Assembly (NCBI RefSeq): GCF_947504145.1
Contig: NZ_CANNGQ010000002.1
Location: 248,001-312,000, forward strand
From: an uncultured Microbulbifer sp.
GTDB taxonomy: Bacteria; Pseudomonadota; Gammaproteobacteria; Pseudomonadales; Cellvibrionaceae
DNA length: 64,000 nt
Direction of reading: 5' to 3'
Positions 16,449-25,191 of the stretch are shown piece after piece. A program made the translations under genes and the position numbers. The notes under the pieces were generated by a model. The model had not been told where the DNA came from and searched no databases. It saw nothing but the letters and a program-made list of their open reading frames with translations. Numbering within the stretch: the stretch's first letter is position 1; each line of letters starts with the position of its first letter.

Positions 16449-18563
16449 TTAGTCGCCGCGATTGAAGATGCCTTTGAACTTGTCTTTCAGCTTGTCTTTC
16501 AGGTCCTCGGTCTTTTCTTCTACCTTGTCGCCGTATTTCTTCTCCGCCTGGTATTTCAGTTCGTCGCGAATCAGGTCGTCGATGCGGCGGCTGTCGGGTT
16601 TGCAGGTGGTAGCTCCGGCTTCATCAAACCTGGCGTTGCAGCGCAGAGGCAGCGGGCGGTTGCGCCAGCGCGAGTTCTGTACGGAGCAGCCGTCGCCGGA
16701 GGTTTTCTCGCCGACCAGTGCGAGTCCCAGGGCGAAGTCGAATTCCTGCTGTTCGAGATTGACCGTGCCATCGCCGGTCAGTGCGATATTTTCGATACCG
16801 GCGTTGATGCCTTCCACCTTGGCCACGTCGCCATCCAGATTGATACTGGTGCGCAGATCCTGCAAGCGGGTCTGTGCCGGCCATTCTTTTTCTGGCATTG
16901 CGGTTTTCTCCGCGTAGCTCACCAGTTGGCACATGCCTTTTTCAAGGTTGAACGGCGCCAGTGCCAGTTCTTTGGAGTTTAGTTGTACCGCGGCGCGCAG
17001 GTTCTTCTGCAGTGCCAGGGTGTCGGCGCCGCTGGTCTGGCCGACCCAGGTGAGGTCGGTTTTGCCGGACAGGGTGACTTTCTTTTTATCGGCGGCTTCC
17101 GGTTCGTCGCTGGCAAACAGGGCTTCCTGCACTTTGGAGATTTCCACTCCGGTAAGGCCGCCGCTGAGTTCGCCGCGCGCCGAATTGCCGCGGGCGTTGA
17201 ACACACCGGTACTGTTCAGGGTGCCGCCGTAGAGGCCGGCGGCCAGTTTGTTCAGTTGGTAGAGGCCGTTATTGACGTCAATCGCCAGCTCGGGTTTGTC
17301 GATCTGGAAATCCAGCGCGTGCAATTTTTCCAGGGTCAGGTCCAATTTGGCATTGAAGCCGCGCATCGACTCCAGTGGCAGTTCCACCGGTTGCGCGGCG
17401 GCCACATCTGCGCTCAGTTCATCTTCTTGTGGGCCAGCGGCCGGAGGTGGCAGGTAGTCGTCCACGTTCAGGTCGCCGCCTTTCAGGCTGAGGGCAACGC
17501 TGGGCACTGCTTTGGCGTTACTTGCCGCCTGGAAGCTAGCGCCGCCGGTGAATTTGTTGCCATCCAGTGTGAGTTCCAGCGGCTCCAGGGTCATCTGTTT
17601 GTCGGTGCCGCTGATGTCGGATTCGATGCGCAGTGTTTTCAGTGCGCTGCTGCTCTGGGGTTTGTAGTCGCTGCCCACGGCGGCGAGCCAGCCGGAAATC
17701 GGCGCTACATCCACGTTCAGGTTGAGCTGAATCTGCCAGGGGGCGTCGGCTTTGGCGCGGCGCACGTTGCCGCGCAGGTTGATCTCGGCCTCCGCACCGT
17801 CGGCGCTGGTGAGCTTGATATTGGCCGGCTGCAAGCGCAGGCCATTCAGGCCTTCGTCGATAGACAGGGTGCTGTGGATATCCAGGTCGAGCGGCGCAGG
17901 GAAGTCACTGCTGGCCAGCTCTGCCTGTACGCGCACATCGCCGGGTTTGCCGCCGGGCACCAGGTTGTCGGCGTTGATCTGCAGCTGGTTGATGCTGTAC
18001 TCGGTACCGGCCTGGTGGTCGGTGTACTTCAGTACGCCGTCTTCCAGACGCAGCTTTTCCAGCGCAATTTCCAGACCGCCACTGGATGCTGTTTCTTCTT
18101 TTGGCACTTCCAGTGTGGGCGGCGTTTCCCGCTGGGTTTTTGCATCCTGCTCGGCCTTCGCCTCCATGGCGTCGGTAATCAGTTCCCAGTTGCCCTTGCC
18201 GTTTTTGTCCACGCTGAGGGCGACCTGTGGCCCCAGCAGTACAACTTCTTTGGCTTCAATACGCTTGTTTAGCAGCGGCATGAGTGCGACGCCGACGGCA
18301 ACCTTGTCGGCTTCCAGCAGGGATTCGTTGGGCAGTGCCAATGGCGCGAGTTTTACCCCTTCGAGCTTGAGAGCAATGTTCGGCCAGATCTGCCAGCCAA
18401 TATCGCCGTCGAGGGTGAGGGAAATACCCTGATCCGCAGCCAGCTGCACGATTCTGGGCTTGTATTGATTGGCATCGAGACCGGAGAGGAACCAGGCGAT
18501 GATGCCGGCAAAAAGTACGAAGAGAACAACGAGGGTAATAAGACCACGTTTGATCCAGGCCAT
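16449..18563 (-). CDS. AsmA family outer-membrane biogenesis protein
   Basis: 704 residues, with an N-terminal membrane anchor (GLITLVVLFVLFAGIIAWFLSGLD) and the conserved N-terminal AsmA motif DANQYKPRIVQLAADQGISLTLDGDIGW split across residues 30-57. The long repetitive beta-rich body in the periplasm ends in AsmA C-terminal blocks (LTGDGTVNLEQQEFDFALGL). AsmA-like proteins are thought to carry phospholipid toward the outer membrane. A Lys/Asp-rich tail follows (EEKTEDLKDKLKDKFKGIF). asmA-mutY-yggX order is shared with pseudomonads. Confidence 0.9.
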   Translation of the reverse strand: MAWIKRGLITLVVLFVLFAGIIAWFLSGLDANQYKPRIVQLAADQGISLTLDGDIGWQIWPNIALKLEGVKLAPLALPNESLLEADKVAVGVALMPLLNKRIEAKEVVLLGPQVALSVDKNGKGNWELITDAMEAKAEQDAKTQRETPPTLEVPKEETASSGGLEIALEKLRLEDGVLKYTDHQAGTEYSINQLQINADNLVPGGKPGDVRVQAELASSDFPAPLDLDIHSTLSIDEGLNGLRLQPANIKLTSADGAEAEINLRGNVRRAKADAPWQIQLNLNVDVAPISGWLAAVGSDYKPQSSSALKTLRIESDISGTDKQMTLEPLELTLDGNKFTGGASFQAASNAKAVPSVALSLKGGDLNVDDYLPPPAAGPQEDELSADVAAAQPVELPLESMRGFNAKLDLTLEKLHALDFQIDKPELAIDVNNGLYQLNKLAAGLYGGTLNSTGVFNARGNSARGELSGGLTGVEISKVQEALFASDEPEAADKKKVTLSGKTDLTWVGQTSGADTLALQKNLRAAVQLNSKELALAPFNLEKGMCQLVSYAEKTAMPEKEWPAQTRLQDLRTSINLDGDVAKVEGINAGIENIALTGDGTVNLEQQEFDFALGLALVGEKTSGDGCSVQNSRWRNRPLPLRCNARFDEAGATTCKPDSRRIDDLIRDELKYQAEKKYGDKVEEKTEDLKDKLKDKFKGIFNRGD

Positions 18564-18914
18564 ACAGACGTTTCCTTAGCTGATACTGGCAAAGATGGGG
18601 GCCCAGGCACTTTGCGCCGGGGATCTCAGTTGCAGACTATTGAAGCAGGTGACGGTCAGAAATGAAACCTCACCGGCGTACGGCTTCCGGCGAGGTTACG
18701 CAACGTGAGAATACTCAGTGTTCTATATCGTGCCCTGCGCGCACTCAGGCTGTGGCCGACACAGTACAGGACAATTGGAGAGCACTCGGTACGAAATAAA
18801 ATTTTTTGTCGCTGCGTGAAAAGGCGGCGCCCCATATCTGGGGCGCCGGCGGGGAATGGATCCGGAGAATGAAGCGGCGAGGGCCGCCGCCTCATCATCG
18901 GTATGCGATATTGG
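18564..18914. other. Intergenic region between the TonB receptor and asmA
   Basis: No gene is visible. It holds the receptor's terminator near 18,826 and an 11-bp hairpin: AACCTC.CCGG around 18664 pairs with CCGG.GAGGTT ending near 18697; read on the minus strand the single mismatch becomes a G-U pair. The asmA promoter is expected between that hairpin and 18,563, but I cannot point to clear boxes. Confidence 0.5.
18818..18847 (-). terminator. Intrinsic terminator of the TonB receptor gene
   Basis: GGCGCCCC (18826-18833) pairs perfectly with GGGGCGCC (18840-18847) around ATATCT. On the minus strand the stem is followed by GCCTTTTCACG. It lies 68 bases after the receptor stop. Confidence 0.8.
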
Positions 18915-21155
18915 TTAGAAGTGGAATCGAATGCCCGCTTCCACACTGCGCCCGGCTTCAGGGGCAAAGTCGCGCAGCAAGGAGGTGGAGTTGCGGATTT
19001 CCTCATCCAGCAGATTGCGGGCGCTGGCGAAGACGACGGCATCGGTGCCGCCCAGGTTCAGGTTGTAGCGAGCGCTCAGGTCCATGCGTGTGTAGCCTTC
19101 GGTTTCTTCCTCGAAGGAGCCGGCGCGCTCCTGTGCGGCGGCCTTGGTGGTGCGCAGTTCCCAGTTCCACTGGCTGTAGTCGCCGCCAAATGCGAGGCCG
19201 ACGCGCAGCGGTGGCATGCGCGGCACCGAGCGGCGGTAATCCGTTACTTCCTCGTGCTCATGATCGTGGTCGGCCTCGTGTTCCTCTTCGTGCTCGTCAT
19301 GCTCATCGTGATGCAGTGCGAGGTCGCCGGTAAAACTGGCGCGCACGCTGTCACCGAACAATTCCACATAGTGGCCGCCGGTGAAGGGGAAACGCGCAGA
19401 GACTTCGGCACCGTAGAACACCGCGTCGCGATTGGTATATCCGTAAATGGCAAACTCGCTGTCCTCATCGAATTCACCGGTGTTGGCGGCGTAGATGTAG
19501 TCGGCAATGTGGTTGTAGAAGACGTTGGCTTCAATGCGAGCCGCGTGCCAGCCGCTGGCGTCCTGGTTGTGGTGGTGATAACCCAGCTCCAGGTTGATGG
19601 AATTTTCTTTTTCCAGGTCTTCGTCGCCTAGCAGGTAGCGGGATTCCGCCAAGTGAGCGCCGTCGGCGAACAACTCTTCGGACACCGGTGCGCGCTCGGC
19701 GCTGGTGAGGCTGGCATTGAGGTGCTGGTGCTCGGCGAGGAAGTACTGCAGGGCGCCAGACAGGCCCACCAGGTTGAAGTCTTTGTCACTGCCGTATTGC
19801 GGGTCGATGGCGACATTTTCCAGGCGTGCACCCAGGTCCAGGTGCCAGTCGCCCCATTCGCGCTCCTTCATGGTGAAGGCGCCGATGCTGTCGGTGACCG
19901 ATGGGCGAACGAAGGCTTCGTCACCGATGGCAGCGAAATCCTTGCGGGAGACCTGCAGGCCGTAGGCACCGCGCCACTCACCGCCGGCGTCGTGGGTCAG
20001 CTCCACGCGGCTTTCCCAGGCTTTATTGGTAAAGCGGGTGCCTTCGTCGTAGTGGTCGCCGTGGGATTCCAGCTCTACGTGTTCGTAGTCGTTGTGGCCC
20101 AGGCGGAAGCTGAGTTTGTCCCAGTATTCGCTGTTGAAGCGGTGTTCGCCCTTCATGTCGTAGCGGGTCTGCGCCAGGGCGATGCGTACGCGGTCTTCGC
20201 CGTGCTCCTCATGCTCTTCTTCGTGCTCTTCCTCGAGGGCGTGATCCTCGTCCTCGTGGTGCTCGTCTTCCTCGTGCTCATCGTCGTGGTGATGCTCGTG
20301 GGTGCCGAGAGGGATGCCGTAGTTGTTCTCCAGGCGGTTCACCGAGAAGCCGACAAAACCGGAGTCGGTGACCCAGGACAGACCGGCGCTGGCGCTCTTG
20401 GCGCGGGCGTTGGTATTGCCCACGAAGCCGTCGGTGTTGAACTCCTCGTCTTCGTGATGCTCCTCTTCCTCATGCTCTTCATGATCGTGCTCTTCATGGT
20501 CGCCGTGTTCGAGGATGGCGAGGCCGGGGATCTGGGTATCGTCATTTTCGCGGTACATACCGTCCAGGTACCAGGCCAGGTTGCCGGCACCGCCGGAAAG
20601 GCGAAAAACACCGGCGTCCTGACTGTTGGCGGTGTCGTGGCGCATTTCTACCGCGCCTTCCAGTTCCTCGGGCACTTCAGTGGGGATGCGGCCGTCCAGC
20701 ACGTTCACTACACCGCCGATGGCGCCGGAGCCGTAGCGCAAGGCGGCGGGGCCGCGCAGCACTTCGATGCTGTTGGCCAGCAGGGGCTCCACGCTAATGG
20801 CGTGATCCGAGCTGGTGTTGGAGGCGTCAGCCACGTCCAGGTTGTCGTTCAGTACCTTCACCCGGTTGGCGCCCTGGCCGCGGATCACCGGCAGGCCCAC
20901 GCCGCCGCCGAAGGAGGCGTTGGCTACGCCCAGCTGGCTGTTGAGGGTCTGCCCCAGGGTGGCAGAGGCGGCTTCGCGCAGCGCATCTCCGCTCAGCACG
21001 GACACCGGTGCCGCTACCGCGTCGGCGGGTTTGGCGAGCGGAGAGACGGTGACATTCACCTCTTCGATGGATTCTTTCTTGTCGGCGGTTTGTGCGGAAA
21101 CAGCAGAAGACAGCGCGCAGGCAACGGCCAGCGCCAGAGTGTTAACTCGGTACAT
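18915..21155 (-). CDS. TonB-dependent outer-membrane receptor with His/Glu-rich metal loops, probable zinc uptake (ZnuD-like)
   Basis: 746 residues from ATG 21155, preceded by AGGAATAACCACA; an in-frame start 18 bases earlier is less supported. The signal peptide ends near VSAQ. The plug has the usual RGPAALRYGSGAIGGVVNVLD block and the barrel ends in an aromatic residue (IRFHF). Three loops at about residues 214-235, 282-318 and 614-637 are almost only His, Glu and Asp (for example HDEHEEDEHHEDEDH), the trait of ZnuD-type zinc receptors. The adjoining upstream gene is a small His-rich exported protein on the same strand. Substrate is inferred, not shown. Confidence 0.85.
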   Translation of the reverse strand: MYRVNTLALAVACALSSAVSAQTADKKESIEEVNVTVSPLAKPADAVAAPVSVLSGDALREAASATLGQTLNSQLGVANASFGGGVGLPVIRGQGANRVKVLNDNLDVADASNTSSDHAISVEPLLANSIEVLRGPAALRYGSGAIGGVVNVLDGRIPTEVPEELEGAVEMRHDTANSQDAGVFRLSGGAGNLAWYLDGMYRENDDTQIPGLAILEHGDHEEHDHEEHEEEEHHEDEEFNTDGFVGNTNARAKSASAGLSWVTDSGFVGFSVNRLENNYGIPLGTHEHHHDDEHEEDEHHEDEDHALEEEHEEEHEEHGEDRVRIALAQTRYDMKGEHRFNSEYWDKLSFRLGHNDYEHVELESHGDHYDEGTRFTNKAWESRVELTHDAGGEWRGAYGLQVSRKDFAAIGDEAFVRPSVTDSIGAFTMKEREWGDWHLDLGARLENVAIDPQYGSDKDFNLVGLSGALQYFLAEHQHLNASLTSAERAPVSEELFADGAHLAESRYLLGDEDLEKENSINLELGYHHHNQDASGWHAARIEANVFYNHIADYIYAANTGEFDEDSEFAIYGYTNRDAVFYGAEVSARFPFTGGHYVELFGDSVRASFTGDLALHHDEHDEHEEEHEADHDHEHEEVTDYRRSVPRMPPLRVGLAFGGDYSQWNWELRTTKAAAQERAGSFEEETEGYTRMDLSARYNLNLGGTDAVVFASARNLLDEEIRNSTSLLRDFAPEAGRSVEAGIRFHF

Positions 21156-21270
21156 TGTGGTTATTCCTGTCAATTACAGGCAGCGGCCCCCCAAAAGGCC
21201 GGCGCCCGAAAACATTAGCGTTATATAAGCCGCTAGCCCGGCTGTTGTGAGCCTGGGGTGGCGAGAACGA

Positions 21271-21561
21271 TTAGCTGAGTGACAGGTAGGCGGGCGGGCC
21301 GCGAGCGGACTGGCGCTCCGGTTGGCAGTCGAGGGCCACCGGGGCCTGCTGTTGGATATACAGCGGTGCCAAGTCATCGGATACGAAGGTGAATTCACTG
21401 CCCGCGGGCGCGGGTGTGTGGTTGTGGGACAGGTCGCACAGCTCGTGGGCCTTGTCGTCGATGTGAATATGCTCCGCCAGCACCGGCTGCGCGAGCATCA
21501 GCGCGAACAGCAGTACAAAGCTGACCCAGACAGGGGTCTTGTGGCGGGAAGACAGATTCAT
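21271..21561 (-). CDS. Small exported His-rich protein upstream of the zinc receptor
   Basis: 96 residues from ATG 21561, with a signal peptide (TPVWVSFVLLFALMLAQPVLA) followed by EHIHIDDKAHELCDLSHNH, which has five His, two Asp and a Cys in 19 residues. It precedes the receptor gene by 115 bp on the same strand, so a common metal-uptake function is likely. The start is doubtful: an in-frame ATG at 21603 exists, but a promoter at 21591/21569 would start the transcript almost at ATG 21561, arguing for the shorter, nearly leaderless form. Small proteins of this sort are often annotated DUF2946-like; I am not certain. Confidence 0.6.
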   Translation of the reverse strand: MNLSSRHKTPVWVSFVLLFALMLAQPVLAEHIHIDDKAHELCDLSHNHTPAPAGSEFTFVSDDLAPLYIQQQAPVALDCQPERQSARGPPAYLSLS

Positions 21562-21568
21562 GGGGCGT

Positions 21569-21596
21569 ATGATATTTGATCTCCGCAATGAATCAA
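21569..21596 (-). promoter_or_regulatory. Candidate sigma-70 promoter for the small protein and zinc receptor
   Basis: On the minus strand, TTGATT (21596-21591) and TATCAT (21574-21569) are 16 bases apart. The expected start of transcription is within a base or two of ATG 21561, giving a leaderless or near-leaderless message. Confidence 0.45.
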
Positions 21597-21639
21597 GTTT
21601 CATCTGAGACTATCGGCCAAATTCCGCTCCTTTTGGGCG

Positions 21640-21645
21640 TATAAT
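21640..21645 (+). promoter_or_regulatory. Candidate -10 box of the his genes
   Basis: A perfect TATAAT stands 70 bases upstream of the hisB start. No good -35 hexamer is present at 16-18 bases, so the promoter may depend on an activator or the extended region. Confidence 0.45.
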
Positions 21646-21714
21646 TCGCGCCTTCTGTCGCAAGGGCTGGCAATCCACAGCTGGCCCCACCTCGCAACCA
21701 AGGATGTAGACCTC

Positions 21715-22302
21715 ATGCGCACCGCCAGCGTCAACCGCGATACCCTGGAGACCAAGATCCAGGTCAGCCTCAACCTCGACGGCAAAGGCACCGGAAAATT
21801 CAATACCGGCGTCCCCTTCCTCGAGCACATGATGGACCAGATCGCCCGTCACGGCATGATTGACCTGGACATCACCTGCGACGGCGACGTGCATATTGAC
21901 GACCACCACACCGTGGAAGACATCGGCATCACCATCGGCAAGGCCATCAACCAGGCCATTGGCGACAAAAAAGGCATGACCCGCTACGGTCACAGTTACG
22001 TACCCCTGGATGAGGCCCTGTCCCGGGTGGTCATCGACTTCTCTGGCCGCCCCGGTCTCACCATGAACGTGCCTTTTACCCAGAAGCGCATCGGCAATTT
22101 CGATACCGAACTGTTCTACGAATTCTTCCAGGGCTTCGTCAACCACGCCCTGGTGACCCTGCACATCGACTGCATCCGCGGCTTCAACGCCCACCATCAG
22201 ATCGAGACGGTGTTCAAGGCCTTCGGCCGCGCGCTACGCATGGCGTTGACGCCGGACCCCCGTATGGAGGGCGCCATGCCTTCCACCAAAGGTGTGCTGT
22301 AA
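21715..22302 (+). CDS. hisB: Imidazoleglycerol-phosphate dehydratase HisB
   Basis: 195 residues, the monofunctional form (no phosphatase domain). It removes water from imidazole glycerol phosphate in step six of histidine synthesis. Metal-binding motifs are present: [24 protein letters not shown] and [18 protein letters not shown]. It starts at ATG 21715 and ends 10 bases before hisH. It heads the cluster hisB-hisH-hisA-hisF and is divergent from the zinc-receptor operon. Confidence 0.97.
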   Translation: MRTASVNRDTLETKIQVSLNLDGKGTGKFNTGVPFLEHMMDQIARHGMIDLDITCDGDVHIDDHHTVEDIGITIGKAINQAIGDKKGMTRYGHSYVPLDEALSRVVIDFSGRPGLTMNVPFTQKRIGNFDTELFYEFFQGFVNHALVTLHIDCIRGFNAHHQIETVFKAFGRALRMALTPDPRMEGAMPSTKGVL

Positions 22303-22312
22303 GGAGTCGGTG

Positions 22313-22975
22313 ATGCAGAAGATCGTCGTTCTCGACTACGGCATGGGTAACCTCCACTCCGTCGCCAGTGCCCTCAAGAAAGTGTCGCCGGAAGACGAAG
22401 TGGTACTCGCCACTACGCCGGAGCAGGCTCAGGGTGCCGATCGGTTGATCGTGCCCGGTGTCGGCGCCATCCGCGACTGTATGGAAGGCTTCATTCGCCC
22501 CGGCTTTGTGCCGCTGCTGAACCAGTGCATCGAATCCGGCATGCCGGTACTCGGCATCTGCGTGGGGATGCAGATCATGATGGCGAACAGCGAAGAGAAC
22601 GGCGGCGTCGACTGCCTGGGTATCTTCCCGCAGCCGGTCAAATTCTTCGGCACGGATTTGCATGATGAAGGAGCGGCTGGCGCCCGCGGCGCAAGGTTGA
22701 AGGTCCCGCATATGGGCTGGAACCGCGTGCAGCAGAAGATCGACCACCCGATGTGGGAAGGTGTCGAAAGCGGCAGCCGCTTCTATTTTGTGCACAGCTA
22801 CTATGTGCCCGCGGAAAACAACGATGCGGTGGCCGGTGAGACCGACTACGGCGTACCGTTTGCCGCCGCGGTGACCCACAACAATATCTTCGCTACCCAG
22901 TTTCACCCGGAAAAAAGTGCGGATGCGGGTATGCGGTTACTGAAGAATTTTGTCGGCTGGAACGGTGCTGCCTAA
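22313..22975 (+). CDS. hisH: Imidazole glycerol phosphate synthase, glutaminase subunit HisH
   Basis: 220 residues from ATG 22313, with AAGGAG seven bases upstream; an earlier in-frame start lies within the hisB end and is rejected. Class I glutamine amidotransferase with Cys83 (GICVGMQ), His198 and Glu200 (QFHPEKS), and the PGVGA oxyanion-strand region. It makes ammonia that is channelled to HisF. A 14-residue insert (GTDLHDEGAAGARG) sits in the middle of the domain. Note that hisA lies between hisH and hisF. Confidence 0.96.
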   Translation: MQKIVVLDYGMGNLHSVASALKKVSPEDEVVLATTPEQAQGADRLIVPGVGAIRDCMEGFIRPGFVPLLNQCIESGMPVLGICVGMQIMMANSEENGGVDCLGIFPQPVKFFGTDLHDEGAAGARGARLKVPHMGWNRVQQKIDHPMWEGVESGSRFYFVHSYYVPAENNDAVAGETDYGVPFAAAVTHNNIFATQFHPEKSADAGMRLLKNFVGWNGAA

Positions 22976-23077
22976 GAAAGTCAGCTGACGAACTAAATAA
23001 AAAGATATGAAGGCAGGGTGCCCTGCTGCCACCGGGCCTGAAGATAACCGGGACCCCGAAACAGGAAGTTAACCAAA

Positions 23078-23821
23078 ATGATCGTAATCCCAGCCATTGA
23101 TCTGAAAGACGGCGAGTGCGTGCGCCTGCGCCAGGGTGAAATGGAAGACGCTACCGTCTTTTCTGACGACCCGGTAGCCACCGCCGAACACTGGCTCAGC
23201 CAGGGCGCCAAGCGCCTGCACATTGTCGACCTGAACGGCGCCTTCGCCGGCAACCCGGTCAACGGCGACGCCGTCAATGCCATCGCTCGCCAATTCCCGC
23301 AATTCCCCATCCAGATCGGCGGCGGCATCCGCGACCTGAAAACCATCGAATGGTATCTGGACGCCGGTGTCAGCTGGACCATCATCGGCACCGCCGCGGT
23401 AAAGAACCCCAAACTGGTCCGCGAGGCCTGTAAAGAATTCGAAGGCCACATCATTGTCGGCCTGGATGCCAAAGACGGACTTGTCGCCACCGAAGGCTGG
23501 GCCGAAGTCTCCGATGTGCAGGCCACCGAGCTCGCCAAAGAATTCCAGGACTGCGGCGTCAGCGCCATCGTCTACACCGACATCGCCCGCGACGGCATGA
23601 TGCAGGGCGTGAACCTCGAATCCACCATGGACCTCGCCCGCGCCGTACAGATCCCCATCATCGCCTCCGGCGGTGTCAGCTGCATCGAAGATATCGAAAA
23701 GCTGCTCGCCGCCGGCGACGACAAAACCGAAATCTTCGGTGCCATCACCGGTCGCGCCATCTATGAAGACAAGCTCGACCTGCGCGCCGCGCAGGAACTG
23801 TGCGACAACTGGACCAAGTAA
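23078..23821 (+). CDS. hisA: ProFAR isomerase HisA
   Basis: 247-residue TIM barrel. The N-terminal [17 protein letters not shown] holds catalytic Asp8; [15 protein letters not shown] carries the second-half Asp-containing loop (Asp near residue 170), and both phosphate-binding loops (IGGGIRD and ASGGVS) are visible. It isomerises ProFAR for HisF-HisH. It is 102 bp after hisH, the longest gap in the cluster, with GGAAG before the start. Confidence 0.96.
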   Translation: MIVIPAIDLKDGECVRLRQGEMEDATVFSDDPVATAEHWLSQGAKRLHIVDLNGAFAGNPVNGDAVNAIARQFPQFPIQIGGGIRDLKTIEWYLDAGVSWTIIGTAAVKNPKLVREACKEFEGHIIVGLDAKDGLVATEGWAEVSDVQATELAKEFQDCGVSAIVYTDIARDGMMQGVNLESTMDLARAVQIPIIASGGVSCIEDIEKLLAAGDDKTEIFGAITGRAIYEDKLDLRAAQELCDNWTK

Positions 23822-23847
23822 TTAAAACAGGTAAGCGGAACGAATCA

Positions 23848-24609
23848 ATGGGCCTCGCAAAACGCATTATCCCCTGTCTCGACGTCGACGCCGGCCGCGT
23901 GGTCAAGGGCGTCAACTTTGTCGATATCCGCGATGCCGGTGACCCGGTGGAAATCGCCCGTCGCTACAACGAGGCGGGTGCTGACGAAGTCACCTTCCTC
24001 GATATCACCGCTACCCACGAAGGCCGCGATACTACATTGCACACCGTGGAAAAGATGGCCTCACAGGTGTTCATTCCACTCACAGTCGGTGGTGGTGTGC
24101 GCGAATTACAGGACATCCGCAACCTGCTGAATGCAGGCGCTGATAAAACCGCGATCAACTCCGCGGCGGTGTTCAACCCGGACTTCGTGCGCGAAGCTGC
24201 CGACCGCTTCGGCAGCCAGTGCATCGTTGTTGCCATCGATGCCAAGCAGGTGGCGGAAGGCAAGTGGGAAATCTTCACCCACGGCGGCCGCAAGCCCACC
24301 GGCATCGACGCGGTGGAATGGGCGAAGAAAATGGACAGCTTTGGCGCCGGCGAAATCCTGCTCACCAGCATGGATCGCGACGGCACCAAAAATGGTTTTG
24401 ACCTGGCCCTGACCCGCGCCATTTCCGATGCGGTCTCGGTACCAGTGATTGCCTCCGGTGGTGTGGGTAACCTGCAACACCTGGCCGATGGTGTGCTGGA
24501 CGGCGGCGCAGATGCGGTACTGGCGGCCAGCATCTTCCACTTTGGTGAATACACCGTGGGTGAGGCCAAACAGTTTATGCACAACGCCGGCATCGAAATG
24601 CGTCTGTAG
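23848..24609 (+). CDS. hisF: Imidazole glycerol phosphate synthase, cyclase subunit HisF
   Basis: 253 residues from ATG 23848 ([21 protein letters not shown]), the usual HisF start; a further upstream in-frame ATG inside hisA is rejected. Catalytic Asp11 and Asp130 (VVAIDAKQ) are present, as are LTVGGGVRE and IASGGVGN phosphate loops. It joins PRFAR with ammonia from HisH to give imidazole glycerol phosphate and AICAR. It starts 26 bases after hisA and is followed by a strong terminator. Confidence 0.97.
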   Translation: MGLAKRIIPCLDVDAGRVVKGVNFVDIRDAGDPVEIARRYNEAGADEVTFLDITATHEGRDTTLHTVEKMASQVFIPLTVGGGVRELQDIRNLLNAGADKTAINSAAVFNPDFVREAADRFGSQCIVVAIDAKQVAEGKWEIFTHGGRKPTGIDAVEWAKKMDSFGAGEILLTSMDRDGTKNGFDLALTRAISDAVSVPVIASGGVGNLQHLADGVLDGGADAVLAASIFHFGEYTVGEAKQFMHNAGIEMRL

Positions 24610-24635
24610 GCGATTCGGATCCGGTCACTTCAAAC

Positions 24636-24663
24636 GGGGCGCTAACCGCGGGGTTAGCGCCCC
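24636..24663 (+). terminator. Intrinsic terminator of the his cluster
   Basis: GGGGCGCTAACC (24636-24647) pairs perfectly with GGTTAGCGCCCC (24652-24663): 12 bp around a four-base loop. The following GCTTCATTTCC is only moderately T-rich, but the stem is very stable and lies 27 bases past hisF. Confidence 0.8.
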
Positions 24664-24828
24664 GCTTCATTTCCGCTACCCGCATATTTCTTCTCGTTAT
24701 TCGCGATTTTTGTAAAACGATCTGCCACGAATATTCGACTACGCTGTTACGGGGTGCTATTTGCCGCGCACCTGGTATGTGCGGCTCAGATGCCAATCGC
24801 AAAAGTCCTGAAAGCGAGTAATCCAAAC

Positions 24829-25164
24829 ATGCCAAAGCGTATTGCGACGCTGCTGCTGTGCCTGCTGCCGGCCTTTGCCTGGGCGGACGATCAGTTCGAG
24901 CTGGGAAAAAAGAAAGCCGCCGTGTGTATGACCTGTCACGGAGAAGCGGGGGTTTCCAGTATTGGTATTTACCCGAATCTGCAGGGGCAAAAACTGGAAT
25001 ATATGGTCGCCACCCTCAAGGCCTATAAACGCCGTCAGCGGCAGGGCGGGCTGGCCCTGGTGATGTACGAGCAGGCGGACAAGCTCACCGAACAGGATAT
25101 GCAGGACGTCAGCTACTTTTTCTCCCAAGTCTCCGGGAAGGCGGCAAGCCGCGCCAGCGAATAA
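24829..25164 (+). CDS. Periplasmic monohaem cytochrome c (c553-like)
   Basis: 111 residues from ATG 24829, where a clean signal peptide begins (MPKRIATLLLCLLPAFAWA). One haem site, CMTCHG, at about residues 37-41, and a distal Met in LALVMYEQ. It ends 27 bases before ccoN on the same strand and is therefore likely co-transcribed with the oxidase genes and may be its electron donor. An in-frame frame extends 25 codons further upstream but would bury the signal peptide. Confidence 0.85.
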   Translation: MPKRIATLLLCLLPAFAWADDQFELGKKKAAVCMTCHGEAGVSSIGIYPNLQGQKLEYMVATLKAYKRRQRQGGLALVMYEQADKLTEQDMQDVSYFFSQVSGKAASRASE

Positions 25165-25191
25165 CGGATCCCGCGACACAGGAACACACGC

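Noticed and set aside
19653..21218. A long Val-rich open frame opposite the TonB receptor
   Set aside because: The repeated Val runs are the reverse reading of the His/Glu codon tracts of the receptor loops, not membrane helices of a real protein.
21211..21230. Possible Zur site (GTTATATAA) upstream of the TonB receptor
   Set aside because: It lacks the central base and one half of the usual GTTATA-N-TATAAC palindrome; too weak to annotate.
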